Shown here piece by piece: positions 1 through 9,380 of a stretch of DNA of 64,000 nt. Each line of letters begins with the position of its first letter. Positions within the stretch are counted from its first letter, which is position 1. The stretch covers positions 124,001 through 188,000 of the forward strand of contig JARKOY010000079.1 in NCBI GenBank assembly GCA_029975555.1, read 5' to 3'. The DNA comes from Spirochaetia bacterium (GTDB taxonomy: Bacteria; Spirochaetota; Spirochaetia; Treponematales; Rectinemataceae). The notes beneath the pieces were generated by a model. The model searched no databases, was not told where the DNA came from, and saw only the letters and a program-made list of their open reading frames with translations. Position numbers and translations under genes: made by a program.

Positions 1-166
1 AGAAACGGCTCTCGACCCCCTTCTTCGGGAACTCAAAGAAAAACTTATCGAACGGCTTGGCACAAAAGTCGAGATTCAGGGCAGCCTCAACGGCGGCACA
101 ATAAAAATCCAGTACTTCTCACAGGAAGACCTGCAGCGCATCTACGATGTGCTCAAGATCGAATAG
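1..166 (+). CDS. parB: ParB C-terminal end (partial)
   Basis: The reading frame is open from base 2 to the TAG at 164-166 and gives about 54 residues. They include the block GTKVEIQG, a glycine-rich turn, KIQYFSQEDL and a terminal helix, which is the usual C-terminal dimerisation/DNA-binding end of chromosomal ParB/Spo0J. ParB is the CTP-dependent clamp that loads on parS and guides SMC and origin segregation. Two parS-like palindromes at 39202 and 39291 in this window fit. The 5' part lies outside the window; parA would be expected just upstream but cannot be seen. Confidence 0.8.
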   Translation, partial: ETALDPLLRELKEKLIERLGTKVEIQGSLNGGTIKIQYFSQEDLQRIYDVLKIE

Positions 167-220
167 GTTCCCCCGCAAGCGCTAACAGCCTGCGAAAAAC
201 ATGCACATTGAGGAGAAACG

Positions 221-1183
221 ATGCAACTTGAAGGACAGAGATTGAAACTATGCATTTTAGTCGCGTGTATGTCCGCCGCGCTCATCGGAAGCCTTTTTGC
301 CCAGCAGGTGTCGCCCTCGTCACCTCCACCCGGTCCAACGCCTCCATCGAAAATCAATGTGCCACTGCCCCCTGATTTACAAAGGGCGCTTCCCCAAGGT
401 GTGGAATTCCAACCAGGTTCTCCGATCCTATGCACCGCCCAGCACATCGGCGGAAGTCTTCTTTTAGCTCCATCCCTCGAGGGTGCAACGACGGTGGTCA
501 GCCACATCGATGCCACAACCAAGGCAAGCAATCTGATCATCGAAGCGCTCGCTTTTCTGCCCGGCCCTCCGGCAAAGACCCCTTATAACGTCAAAGCACA
601 GCTCGAGGCTCTCGGATTGATCTTCAATCAATTCGGTTCACTGCAGGGAATCCAATATTGGTCTGCAAGTCGAAAAATAATGCGCACGCTTTATACGGAG
701 GCCTATCGAGTCGACAACCCCAAAACCAGAAACAAACTCAAAGACCCCGAAACGGTGGCCGAACTCCATGTCCTTCTCCCCCAGCGGACATATGTATACC
801 AAAAAGATCAGACATTCGACGGCGTAGTGACCGAAGTCCAATGTTCCATGTCGCAGACGACCTTCCTCATGACGAACACCAACGCTACTCCGATTCGGCT
901 GATCGGAATTCCCGTCCTTCCTGTCGATGGGCTCAGAACTGGTTTTCTCGCGGCTCCATCTTCCGAGGGGATACTTCTCTATTTCGTCACTTCGATACAG
1001 TCGCCCTCGATCGGGCGCAGTCGGGTGTTTGAATCGGCATCGAACAAGGCATTGGCGCTCCTGCATTGGTTCACAGAAACTGCAGTTGCCAAGCGCCTCA
1101 TCGAGCCAGTGAGCTTGCCTTGGAACTTCGACGATCTTCCGCCGGAGGCCAAACTCAAAATCACCCAAGTCTTGACGAATTAA
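221..1183 (+). CDS. secreted protein of unknown function
   Basis: This 320-residue protein starts at an ATG preceded by GAGGAG. It opens with a signal peptide: hydrophobic residues about 10-27 ending SLFAQQ. A proline-rich linker (about 31-50) follows, then a folded domain with no motif that I can name. It looks like uncharacterised exported proteins of treponemes, but that is an impression only. It probably acts in the periplasm or outer envelope. It lies between parB and eno on the same strand with 51 bp to eno. A 50-bp copy of part of this gene (around 416-470) recurs after eno at 2563-2615, so the family may once have had another copy here. Confidence 0.75.
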   Translation: MQLEGQRLKLCILVACMSAALIGSLFAQQVSPSSPPPGPTPPSKINVPLPPDLQRALPQGVEFQPGSPILCTAQHIGGSLLLAPSLEGATTVVSHIDATTKASNLIIEALAFLPGPPAKTPYNVKAQLEALGLIFNQFGSLQGIQYWSASRKIMRTLYTEAYRVDNPKTRNKLKDPETVAELHVLLPQRTYVYQKDQTFDGVVTEVQCSMSQTTFLMTNTNATPIRLIGIPVLPVDGLRTGFLAAPSSEGILLYFVTSIQSPSIGRSRVFESASNKALALLHWFTETAVAKRLIEPVSLPWNFDDLPPEAKLKITQVLTN

Positions 1184-2533
<1,350 letters not shown>

Positions 2534-2562
2534 TTCGGGCTGCGGGAGGGAATTTTTCCCAC

Positions 2563-2626
2563 GTTCTCCGATCCTCCGATTCTCCGCACCGCCCAGCATA
2601 TCGGCGGGAGTCTTCTCCCCATCGAT
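2563..2626 (+). pseudogene. short duplicated fragment of the secreted-protein gene
   Basis: Bases 2563-2615 are nearly the same as 416-461 of the secreted-protein gene, in the same orientation. Both read GTTCTCCGATCCT, then CACCGCCCAGCA-ATCGGCGG-AGTCTTCT, and the later copy has an 8-base internal duplication (CCGATTCT). In frame it reads SPILRTAQHIGGSLL against SPILCTAQHIGGSLL. It sits between the eno stop and the eno terminator. It is either a relic of a second gene copy or a short template-switch duplication. Confidence 0.65.
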
Positions 2627-2632
2627 CCAAGG

Positions 2633-2659
2633 GGCCGCTTCTTTCGAGGCGGCCTTTTT
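2633..2659 (+). terminator. rho-independent terminator of eno
   Basis: GGCCGCTTC, loop TTTC, GAGGCGGCC, then five T residues. Confidence 0.85.
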
Positions 2660-2700
2660 GTATGGCACAAAAAGGTATCGTGTGGCATACTAAAAGTAAG

Positions 2701-2751
2701 AGGGGCCGGGACTCTTGCTGACGGAGGATAATCTTCATCCCGTCAGCCCCT
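2701..2751 (+). other. leader hairpin before the DJ-1 operon
   Basis: Two nested inverted repeats are present: AGGGG (2701) with CCCCT, and GCTGACGG (2717-2724) with CCGTCAGC (2740-2747). The loop is 15 nt. It ends 27 bp before the DJ-1 start codon. There is no T-run, so it is more likely a structured 5' untranslated region than a terminator. It matches no riboswitch known to me. Confidence 0.4.
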
Positions 2752-2777
2752 CAGGAACACACTTTGAGGAGGACTAT

Positions 2778-3326
2778 ATGAAAACCGCATGTCTACTCCT
2801 CGCCGAAGGTTTCGAGGAAGTTGAAGCTCTGACGCAGGCCGATTATCTGCGCCGGGCGGGCATTCATGTCACGATGGTCGGCATCGCCGGCAGGAAGGTC
2901 AAAGGTTCCCACGGCATTACCGTCGAGGCCGATGCCGGACCAGAGGGCCTTGAAGACAATTACGATGCGATTATATTGCCCGGCGGCATGCCTGGCTCGC
3001 GCAACCTTGCGGAGAGTCCGAAAGTGCGAGAGCTCATCAATCGCCATTATACAAAGGGCAAACTTGTCGCAGCCATCTGCGCTGCGCCCGCCGTGGTGCT
3101 CCATGGCGGCTGCAATCTGCTCCAGGGGAAAAGATTCACAGGCTACCCGGGGACAGAGGCATCGGTGCAGGGGGCTCATTTTATTCCCGACCGCGTGGTG
3201 ATCGACGGCAATATCATCACCTCGCGCGGCCCCGGGACCGCGGGAGACTTTGCGATCGCCATCATCGCGGCGCTTGAAAATCGACAAAAAGCCGAGGAAG
3301 TCGCTCAGCATGCGCTCTTAAAATAA
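2778..3326 (+). CDS. DJ-1/PfpI family protein (putative glyoxalase III / deglycase)
   Basis: This is a 182-residue cytoplasmic protein of the DJ-1 subfamily. The start at 2778 is chosen because GAGGAGG lies just before it and MKTACLLLAEGFEEVEA is the normal N-terminus. The nucleophile elbow AAICAAPAV (Cys about 100) and the conserved Glu near residue 15 are present. Family members handle methylglyoxal or glycated proteins, or act as oxidative-stress chaperones. It heads a probable operon with RidA, a PatB-type lyase and MntP, which suggests a reactive-metabolite and stress theme. Confidence 0.9.
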   Translation: MKTACLLLAEGFEEVEALTQADYLRRAGIHVTMVGIAGRKVKGSHGITVEADAGPEGLEDNYDAIILPGGMPGSRNLAESPKVRELINRHYTKGKLVAAICAAPAVVLHGGCNLLQGKRFTGYPGTEASVQGAHFIPDRVVIDGNIITSRGPGTAGDFAIAIIAALENRQKAEEVAQHALLK

Positions 3327-3370
3327 GCCAGCATGAATATACCTTCGCAAATATGCATCAAGGAGTTTTC

Positions 3371-3769
3371 ATGAACAGACAATGCATCAACGCCTCGAAT
3401 GCACCACAGGCCATTGGACTTTACAGTCACGCGAACAAGGCCAGCAATTTCGTGTTCTGCTCCGGCCAGCTCGGCATCGATCCCAAAACAGGCAGCCTCG
3501 CCGAAGGCATCAGGGCACAGACCACCCAGGCACTGCGGAACCTCGGCTCGGTGCTCGAGGCGAGCGGCTGTTCTTTTGCCGATGTGGTCAAGACCACGAT
3601 ATTTCTTAAAGACATCCGCGATTTCGCCACAGTCAACGAAATCTACGCCGAGTTCTTCAAAACAGCTTTTCCCGCTAGGAGCGCATTTCAAGTTGCCGCA
3701 CTCCCCAAGGATGCGCTGATAGAAATTGAAGCCATCGCGTACAGAGAAGGTACGGAACATGGCATATAA
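3371..3769 (+). CDS. ridA: RidA family 2-iminobutanoate/2-iminopropanoate deaminase
   Basis: The protein has 132 residues. RidA hydrolyses reactive enamine/imine intermediates released by PLP enzymes. The start MNRQCINA is chosen because AGGAG lies 5 bases upstream; an upstream ATG at 3353 has no such site. The conserved arginine in PARSAFQVAALP (about 102) and the acidic IEIEAIA end are present. It overlaps the next gene, a PLP-dependent C-S lyase, by 11 nt. That is meaningful, because such lyases make the 2-aminoacrylate that RidA clears. Confidence 0.93.
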   Translation: MNRQCINASNAPQAIGLYSHANKASNFVFCSGQLGIDPKTGSLAEGIRAQTTQALRNLGSVLEASGCSFADVVKTTIFLKDIRDFATVNEIYAEFFKTAFPARSAFQVAALPKDALIEIEAIAYREGTEHGI

Positions 3770-4937
3770 TTTCGACACACCCATCGACCGGACAAAAACC
3801 AACAGCATAAAGTGGAACAGAGATGTCCTCCCGGAGGATTGCCGAGACGCAATTCCTCTCTGGGTCGCCGACATGGATTTCGCCGGTCCTCCCGAGGTAC
3901 AGGCGGCAATCCTCGAGCGCGCTTCCCATCCAATCTATGGTTACACCAACAGATCGGAAGAATATTATCGGTCCTTCATCGAGTGGATGAGGCGACGCAA
4001 CGGCTGGGATATACAGAAGGAATGGATCGTATTCTCGCCGGGCGTCGTCCCCGCCCTCAATATCGCCGTTCTGGCCTTCACAGAACCCGGGGAGAAGATC
4101 ATCATTCAGCCACCCGTGTATTATCCGTTTGCTGCGGCCGTCCTGAACAACGGCCGTCAGTTGGTGGAAAATCCGCTCGTTATCCGGGATGGCCGATATA
4201 CGATGGATTTCGACGACCTCGAGAAGAAAATCAATGCGCGTACAAAACTTCTCATTCTGTGCAGCCCGCACAACCCGGTCGGCCGAGTGTGGACAGCCGG
4301 CGAACTCTCTCGGCTCGTCGACATCTGTGCCGAGCATGACATTGTGATAGTCTCCGATGAGATCCACTCCGACATCATCCTGGGCACGGAAGTCCATCAC
4401 TGTACGGCGACCGTCTCAGAGAGGGCGGCGGCCATAACCGTCACGCTCACCGCGCCGAATAAAACGTTCAACATTGCCGGGCTTCAAATTGCGAACGCCA
4501 TCATTCCCAGCGCACATCTGCGCCATGCATTTATGCAGCAAGTGTCCAACATCGGACTCGACCTCGCCAACATTTTTGGCATAGTCGCTCAAGAAGCGGC
4601 CTACAGCAAGGGCGAACCATGGCTCGAAGAGCTCCTCGAATATCTGCGGGGCAATTACGAAGTACTGAAGAAATTCCTTTCGGAGCGCATTCCTTCAATA
4701 AAGGTCTTCCCCCTTGAGGGAACGTACTTGCCCTGGCTCGATTGCCGCGCCCTCGGACTCAGCGACGCGCAGCTCCACGATCTTTTTCTGAAAGACGCCA
4801 AACTCTGGCTCGACGATGGCACCATGTTCGGAACAGGCGGCTCAGGCTTCATGCGGCTCAACATGGCATGCCCCAGAAACCTCCTCGTCCAGGCCCTTGA
4901 ACAACTCGAAAAGGCAGTTCATCAATACATATGCTGA
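3759..4937 (+). CDS. PatB/MalY-type pyridoxal-phosphate C-S lyase
   Basis: This is a 392-residue fold-type I aminotransferase-like enzyme of the MalY/PatB group (cystathionine beta-lyase or cysteine desulfhydrase). Visible features are FDTPIDRTKTNSIKW at the start, IPLWVADMDF, SPHNPVGRVW, the DEIHSDI block that holds PLP-N1, the Schiff-base lysine in APNKTFNIAG (about 233) and the RLNMACP arginine near the end. The start codon lies inside the end of ridA, so translation is probably coupled. In spirochaetes such enzymes release H2S, pyruvate and ammonia from cysteine, but the substrate here is inferred. Confidence 0.9.
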   Translation: MAYNFDTPIDRTKTNSIKWNRDVLPEDCRDAIPLWVADMDFAGPPEVQAAILERASHPIYGYTNRSEEYYRSFIEWMRRRNGWDIQKEWIVFSPGVVPALNIAVLAFTEPGEKIIIQPPVYYPFAAAVLNNGRQLVENPLVIRDGRYTMDFDDLEKKINARTKLLILCSPHNPVGRVWTAGELSRLVDICAEHDIVIVSDEIHSDIILGTEVHHCTATVSERAAAITVTLTAPNKTFNIAGLQIANAIIPSAHLRHAFMQQVSNIGLDLANIFGIVAQEAAYSKGEPWLEELLEYLRGNYEVLKKFLSERIPSIKVFPLEGTYLPWLDCRALGLSDAQLHDLFLKDAKLWLDDGTMFGTGGSGFMRLNMACPRNLLVQALEQLEKAVHQYIC

Positions 4938-5518
4938 CCTACATACTTGTCGGCTTTGCCCTCGCCGCCGATGCGTTTGCGGTCTCAGTCTCGGCCGCCG
5001 CCTGCACCAGTGTTCTTCCTGTCCTGATCGGCCTGCGCGCCGCATTCATGTTCGGACTTTTTCAATTCTTCATGCCGATCGTAGGGTGGCTGCTCGGCTC
5101 GGCATTCAGCACATATATTCAAGGCTTCGACCACTGGATCGCGTTCATGCTCCTCGCTTTTGTCGGCGGTAAAATGCTCTACGAGGCCATTCGGGCTCGA
5201 AAGAAAGCCGATTGCCATGATCCCGACGAGCGGCCAAAAGAGAACGGCATCATGAGGCTGGACACGCTCCTCGTGCTTTCATTGGCCACAAGCATCGATG
5301 CCATGGCAATAGGTCTGTCCTACAGCCTTCTGGGCGAAGCCATCTTGATACCCAGCATCGTCATCGGCACGACGACCTTTGTCGTGTGCCTGCTCGGGAT
5401 AGAATTCGGCAAGCATCTCAAAGAGATCTTCGAAGAGTGGGCCGAGATAGCCGGAGGTAGCATTCTGATTCTCATTGGGCTTAAAATACTAATCGAGCAC
5501 CTGTGCAGCGGAAAGTAG
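4931..5518 (+). CDS. mntP: manganese efflux pump MntP
   Basis: The protein has 195 residues and six predicted membrane segments in two homologous halves. Each half carries the small-residue/Asp motif, ALAADAFAVSVSA at the N-terminus and SLATSIDAMAIGLSY at about 115. MntP exports Mn2+ from the cytoplasm. The start overlaps the PatB-type gene by 7 nt. No yybP-ykoY manganese riboswitch is seen directly before it, which is expected for an internal operon position. Confidence 0.93.
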   Translation: MLTYILVGFALAADAFAVSVSAAACTSVLPVLIGLRAAFMFGLFQFFMPIVGWLLGSAFSTYIQGFDHWIAFMLLAFVGGKMLYEAIRARKKADCHDPDERPKENGIMRLDTLLVLSLATSIDAMAIGLSYSLLGEAILIPSIVIGTTTFVVCLLGIEFGKHLKEIFEEWAEIAGGSILILIGLKILIEHLCSGK

Positions 5519-5583
5519 GTTGTGCATGCGCGCTGCCCCTACGAGGCGCTCCGTGGTATCCTTTTTCAAAACAAGGAGGTCCT

Positions 5584-6141
5584 ATGGCTAGTGCTTCTTT
5601 TCTTCCTGAAAAATATGAAGAGATCCCTGCAGACAAGGCATACAGCCTTCAAAATCCCGGCGGACTCGTGCTGCTCTGCACTCGTGGCTCGTCTGGCCAA
5701 ATATCCGTCCCGCGCTACGACTTTGCACCGCTCGCGTGGTGTACGCCATACGAGTACACCCCAATCAGCAAGTTGCTCCTCGTCTGCGACACTTCGCACA
5801 AAACCTTCCACGATGTTCAAGAAAACGGCCAATTCGTTGTTGCCCTCCCATCGTTCGAAATGCGCAGCCTGATTGAACGGGCTGGCTCGGTGAGCGGCTT
5901 CGACGTCGACAAATTCGAACACCTCAAGGTGCCATATCTCAGCGCACAATCGATCGACATCCGTATTCCCGAGGGAATCGTGGCGTGGATGGAATGCTCG
6001 CTCGAGCGAATCATCGTCGAGGGAACGTCGGGCATCGTGCTCGGCGCCGTCACCAAGGCATTCAGCGTGCCAGAAAGCTGGAAATTCCGTCTGCACTATC
6101 TCGACGATGCGACGTGGTACAAGCCGGGAGCGCGGTTGTAA
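5584..6141 (+). CDS. flavin reductase-like FMN-binding protein
   Basis: The 185-residue protein resembles the flavin-reductase-domain family (split-barrel FMN binding). It has the NPGGLVLLCTRG entry strand, the LAWCTPYEYTPISKLLLV block and a C-terminal YLDDATWYKPG end as in DIM6/NTAB-type proteins. The start is fixed by AAGGAGG at 5574-5580; a longer frame from 5503 would overlap mntP. The electron donor and acceptor cannot be read from sequence. Confidence 0.8.
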   Translation: MASASFLPEKYEEIPADKAYSLQNPGGLVLLCTRGSSGQISVPRYDFAPLAWCTPYEYTPISKLLLVCDTSHKTFHDVQENGQFVVALPSFEMRSLIERAGSVSGFDVDKFEHLKVPYLSAQSIDIRIPEGIVAWMECSLERIIVEGTSGIVLGAVTKAFSVPESWKFRLHYLDDATWYKPGARL

Positions 6142-6183
6142 TCCGCGAAACAGCAAGAACCATTAATGAGGAGGACTGTTCAT

Positions 6184-7323
6184 ATGGCAAAGCGTACTTT
6201 GTTTAGTCTGTCCCTGCTTCTTTTCTGTGGTTCGATGTGCGTCTCTGCGTCGCCGAGCATCGCATTCTCGCTCAACAGCATCAAAACGAACAGCGACATC
6301 GTTGCTGGACTGCCGCTCCCGACAGGCGCCGATCTGGCCCTCGAATTCCCGCTGGGCTTCAGTTCGCTCTCGTTCACCCTGCGCGCCGCTGCCGGTTATG
6401 AGTCGCGAATGATCCTGCGCAACGCGGCGACTGAGTTGCCCCTCGCCGCCCCCAGTGCCATTGACGGTACAAACCGTTTTTACTGGACGAATGCGCTGGC
6501 CGAGATAGGCCTGAGACAGTACATGCTCAGAGACGACGAAGGGGCTGGTTGGTTCTTCGGCCTTGTGCGCGGAAAATATGCATCAAACGCGACCAACTTT
6601 CCTACGACACTCTTTGCGGATGCGCAGAAGGCCCTGTCTATTTCAGCCCTCGTAGGCATAGCCTTCGATTCAAAGCAGTGGAGAGAAATCAATCGGAGAA
6701 CAGGCACCCACGCCGAGCTTTCGGTGGAGTACAGCCCACAGTTCGCCAGCTTCACCGGCACGCCGACAAACTACGGGAGGGCCAATCTGACTGCCGAGAC
6801 ATTCATCCCTCTTTCGCCAGAGAGCCGTACCCTGCGAAATCCCTCCTCAATCGCCCCCTATCTTGTCCTCTACGGCGCAGGAGACTACGCGGTGGGCTCT
6901 AATATCCCTCATGAAGTGCTCACCACTTTCGGCGGCCTTGTAGGGACAAAGGGCATCGGCGACATGGTCCGCGGCGCCCAGCCCTGGGGGTATGAGTCTC
7001 CGGCAAAAGCATACCTCAGCGCAGAACTGAGAGTCGCGGGGCCCTCGCTATTCAACAAATTCGTCGTCTATCCTGTAGGATATGTATTTGCAGACGCGGC
7101 AGGATATGCCGGTCTTTACGGTTCCCCCGGCGGACCCAACCTCGCCGACAATTCCGGCGTCTTTGCTTCAACCGGCGCCGGCGTTTCTTTTTCGGTCGTA
7201 AACTTCCTGTGGCTCGGCGCATATGCGGGCTGGCGCTGGCCCATATCCGATCCCTTGGCTTCAGTGTATTATGCCACCCACCAAGGGTTCTTCTGGGGCT
7301 TTACCTTCACCGCTCACTACTGA
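6184..7323 (+). CDS. putative outer-membrane beta-barrel protein
   Basis: The protein has 379 residues. The start MAKRTLFS is preferred because GAGGAGG precedes it (6168-6174). Residues 1-24 form a signal peptide ending VSAS. The mature part is rich in alternating hydrophobic/polar strands with many Tyr, Gly and Asn residues, and ends FTFTAHY; a terminal aromatic residue is typical of outer-membrane barrels. No named family is recognised. It may belong with the flavin reductase gene upstream (42-bp gap). A strong terminator follows. Confidence 0.6.
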   Translation: MAKRTLFSLSLLLFCGSMCVSASPSIAFSLNSIKTNSDIVAGLPLPTGADLALEFPLGFSSLSFTLRAAAGYESRMILRNAATELPLAAPSAIDGTNRFYWTNALAEIGLRQYMLRDDEGAGWFFGLVRGKYASNATNFPTTLFADAQKALSISALVGIAFDSKQWREINRRTGTHAELSVEYSPQFASFTGTPTNYGRANLTAETFIPLSPESRTLRNPSSIAPYLVLYGAGDYAVGSNIPHEVLTTFGGLVGTKGIGDMVRGAQPWGYESPAKAYLSAELRVAGPSLFNKFVVYPVGYVFADAAGYAGLYGSPGGPNLADNSGVFASTGAGVSFSVVNFLWLGAYAGWRWPISDPLASVYYATHQGFFWGFTFTAHY

Positions 7324-7370
7324 AGCCTCAGGACGGAGCCATGCTGTAAGGGGCTCTACCTTAAATAAAA

Positions 7371-7399
7371 GGGGCTGTCCCGTTCCGGGCAGCCCCTTT
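7371..7399. terminator. bidirectional rho-independent terminator
   Basis: GGGGCTGTCCCG, TTC, CGGGCAGCCCC, with A4 before and T3 after. It lies between convergent genes and can serve both. Confidence 0.8.
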
Positions 7400-7487
7400 C
7401 TCACAACGACTCAGCGCTGCGGCATTCGAAAATCTCTGGAAACCAAAGCCATGCCCAGCTTGCGCTGTGATTCAGCCTACGCTTCAA

Positions 7488-8042
7488 CTATTGTAGAAGT
7501 TTTCCTGCATCAATCACGTAAATCTTGAAGCACGCGAGCACAGCCTTCAGTTCTCCGAAGAACTTGTACGCCGAGAACGTCGAGCCGGAAACCGCATCGG
7601 TCGCTTCGTTCCAGTCGCGCTTAGAATCCATGCCGATGAATTTCTGAATCGCCGCGCCCTGTGTCTTCTTCGCCACATCGGTGTAGAAGTCGGCATGGCG
7701 AGTATTCGCACTCACCCACCAGTGCTGGAGCGTGCCGTCCGGATTGATGATGGCGAGGATGTCCTCATAGTGCGAAGCGATGCGGACATTCTTTGCCCAC
7801 CACACATACCCGGTAACCTGCTTGTCCTTGTTGAGCACAGGATAGAAGAAGTAATAATCCCACATTCTCTCTGCGAGTACGGGGCGAACCGTATCGACGG
7901 TTCCCCATCCCATGTCGCTGACGATCTTGGTGAAATCCGCTTCCATGCGCGTCGACATGGCTGAGCTGATCCCTCCCGGCGTCTGCGCCCACACTGCGCC
8001 AGCCATTACCAGCACAAGCGCTGCAATAAGAAATTTCTTCAT
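7488..8042 (-). CDS. small secreted FMN-binding-domain-like protein
   Basis: The protein has 184 residues. A clear signal peptide (1-19, ending AVWAQ) is followed by a compact domain. The block TDAVSGSTFSAYKFFGEL (about 146-163) fits the Asp-x-x-Ser-Gly-(A/S)-Thr pattern that ApbE uses to attach FMN covalently to threonine. That suggests a periplasmic flavinylated electron carrier of FMN_bind type, although the rest of the domain is divergent. ApbE is encoded at 22978-24021. The gene is monocistronic and converges on the barrel-protein gene. Confidence 0.6.
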   Translation of the reverse strand: MKKFLIAALVLVMAGAVWAQTPGGISSAMSTRMEADFTKIVSDMGWGTVDTVRPVLAERMWDYYFFYPVLNKDKQVTGYVWWAKNVRIASHYEDILAIINPDGTLQHWWVSANTRHADFYTDVAKKTQGAAIQKFIGMDSKRDWNEATDAVSGSTFSAYKFFGELKAVLACFKIYVIDAGKLLQ

Positions 8043-8319
8043 ATTAGGTGACCCCCTAATAAAACTATTAGGCCGCTACGAGCCTATCGATGTATTATTA
8101 TATATAAATATTTAAAATTATGGAAGTGTAAAATACAAAAGAGCCGATTTTAATGGGAGGTTCAAGGTCGGTTTCAATTTTCCGGTCACCCTGGTTCATT
8201 CAAAGCCGACCGCGCCGACCCGAAGCCGATCCTTCATGCGGTATAAATCGGCCTTGCGCACGAGGTTCTATTGAACCTCGGATGCGAAGATCACCTCGAT
8301 CCTTCCTACCTCAAGGGAA

Positions 8320-9138
8320 TCATCGCAGCTTTATCCTCGGTCCTCGACGAAGCTCTCCCTTAAGCACTGGGTGTCCAAGAAGGCGTATATCGACGGTCTT
8401 GCCGAGGTCGGTGTGCATAACCTCTACCGGGCCATAGACCTTCTTGTTGAGTCGAATGAAGCACTCCAGAAGCGGGTATTTACCGAAGTCGCGAAGCATG
8501 CCAGCCTCGAACTCAATCTTATCTTCCTCGACACAACAAACACCTATTTCGAGACTAACGAAGATACTTCCGACACAGGCCTGGTAAAGCGTGGGTACAG
8601 CAAGGAGGGGATGTCGGAGCTGCCCCTGGTGTCGATTGCGGTTGCAGTGACGAATACAGGGACTCCCTTCCGTAGTTGGGTCTTTCCTGGAACATGAGCG
8701 ATCAGACGATCGTGGAGCAGGTGAAGCAGGACCTTGGGCAATGGAATCTCGGGCACCTCGTCATGGTACAGGATGCGGGATTCAATAGTGCCGAGAATCG
8801 AAAGATGCTCTTATGGGAATGTGGGGACTACATCATCGGCGAGAAGCTCCGCGTGGGGATGGATGGCGCTGCGGTGGAGGCGCTGCATCGCAAAGGGCGA
8901 TACCGGCGATTGGAAAACGGCCTTGCGATCAAGGATGTCGTCCTTGACGCGGGGAAAGCGACAGAGCGCCGATTCATCATCGTCAAGAATCCCAAAGGCG
9001 GAAACACGCGACAGGGGCATACGTGCCGAGATTGTCGAAACCGCCCAACAGAAGCTTGCAGAACTCTCGCAGTATAGTGGGAAGGCGCAAAAGAAAGCGG
9101 CCTGTGCGCTGCGATCCCATCCCGCCTATGGCAGATAA
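8320..9138 (+). pseudogene. degenerate IS1634-type (IS4-like) transposase
   Basis: Pieces of one transposase appear in sequence. STKLSLKHW and VGVHNLYRAIDLL (frame from 8341) come first, then LDTTNTYFET...RGYSKEG, then after a frameshift near 8690 MVQDAGFNSAENRKML and FIIVKNPKGG. After a second frameshift near 9005 comes AEIVETAQQKLAEL...ACALRSHPAYGR, with a stop at 9138. The DDE-core pieces are recognisable (Asp in the LDTT strand, Asp in VQDAGF), but the C-terminal Glu region is missing. The insertion lies at the left edge of the low-GC island. Clear terminal inverted repeats were not found. Bases 9139-9380 are very AT-rich and contain nothing I can name except a likely promoter area for the next gene. 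Confidence 0.8.
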
Positions 9139-9380
9139 CTCTAACTTAATTTCTTATACCGCACACTGTACAATGCCAGTTTTAGCATTAGCAAAATAAA
9201 AAATAAATTATTTATTGCGATATAAAAGTCAGAATATTATAATTATTTCCAACAGTAGCAATAAAAGACGGGAATCAAATGAAAATCATATATATAAATT
9301 TCTTATATAATTTATTTTTAATATATTTGATAATATTTATTCTATAATTTATTAAAATATGCTTATCATGGAGATCTAAT

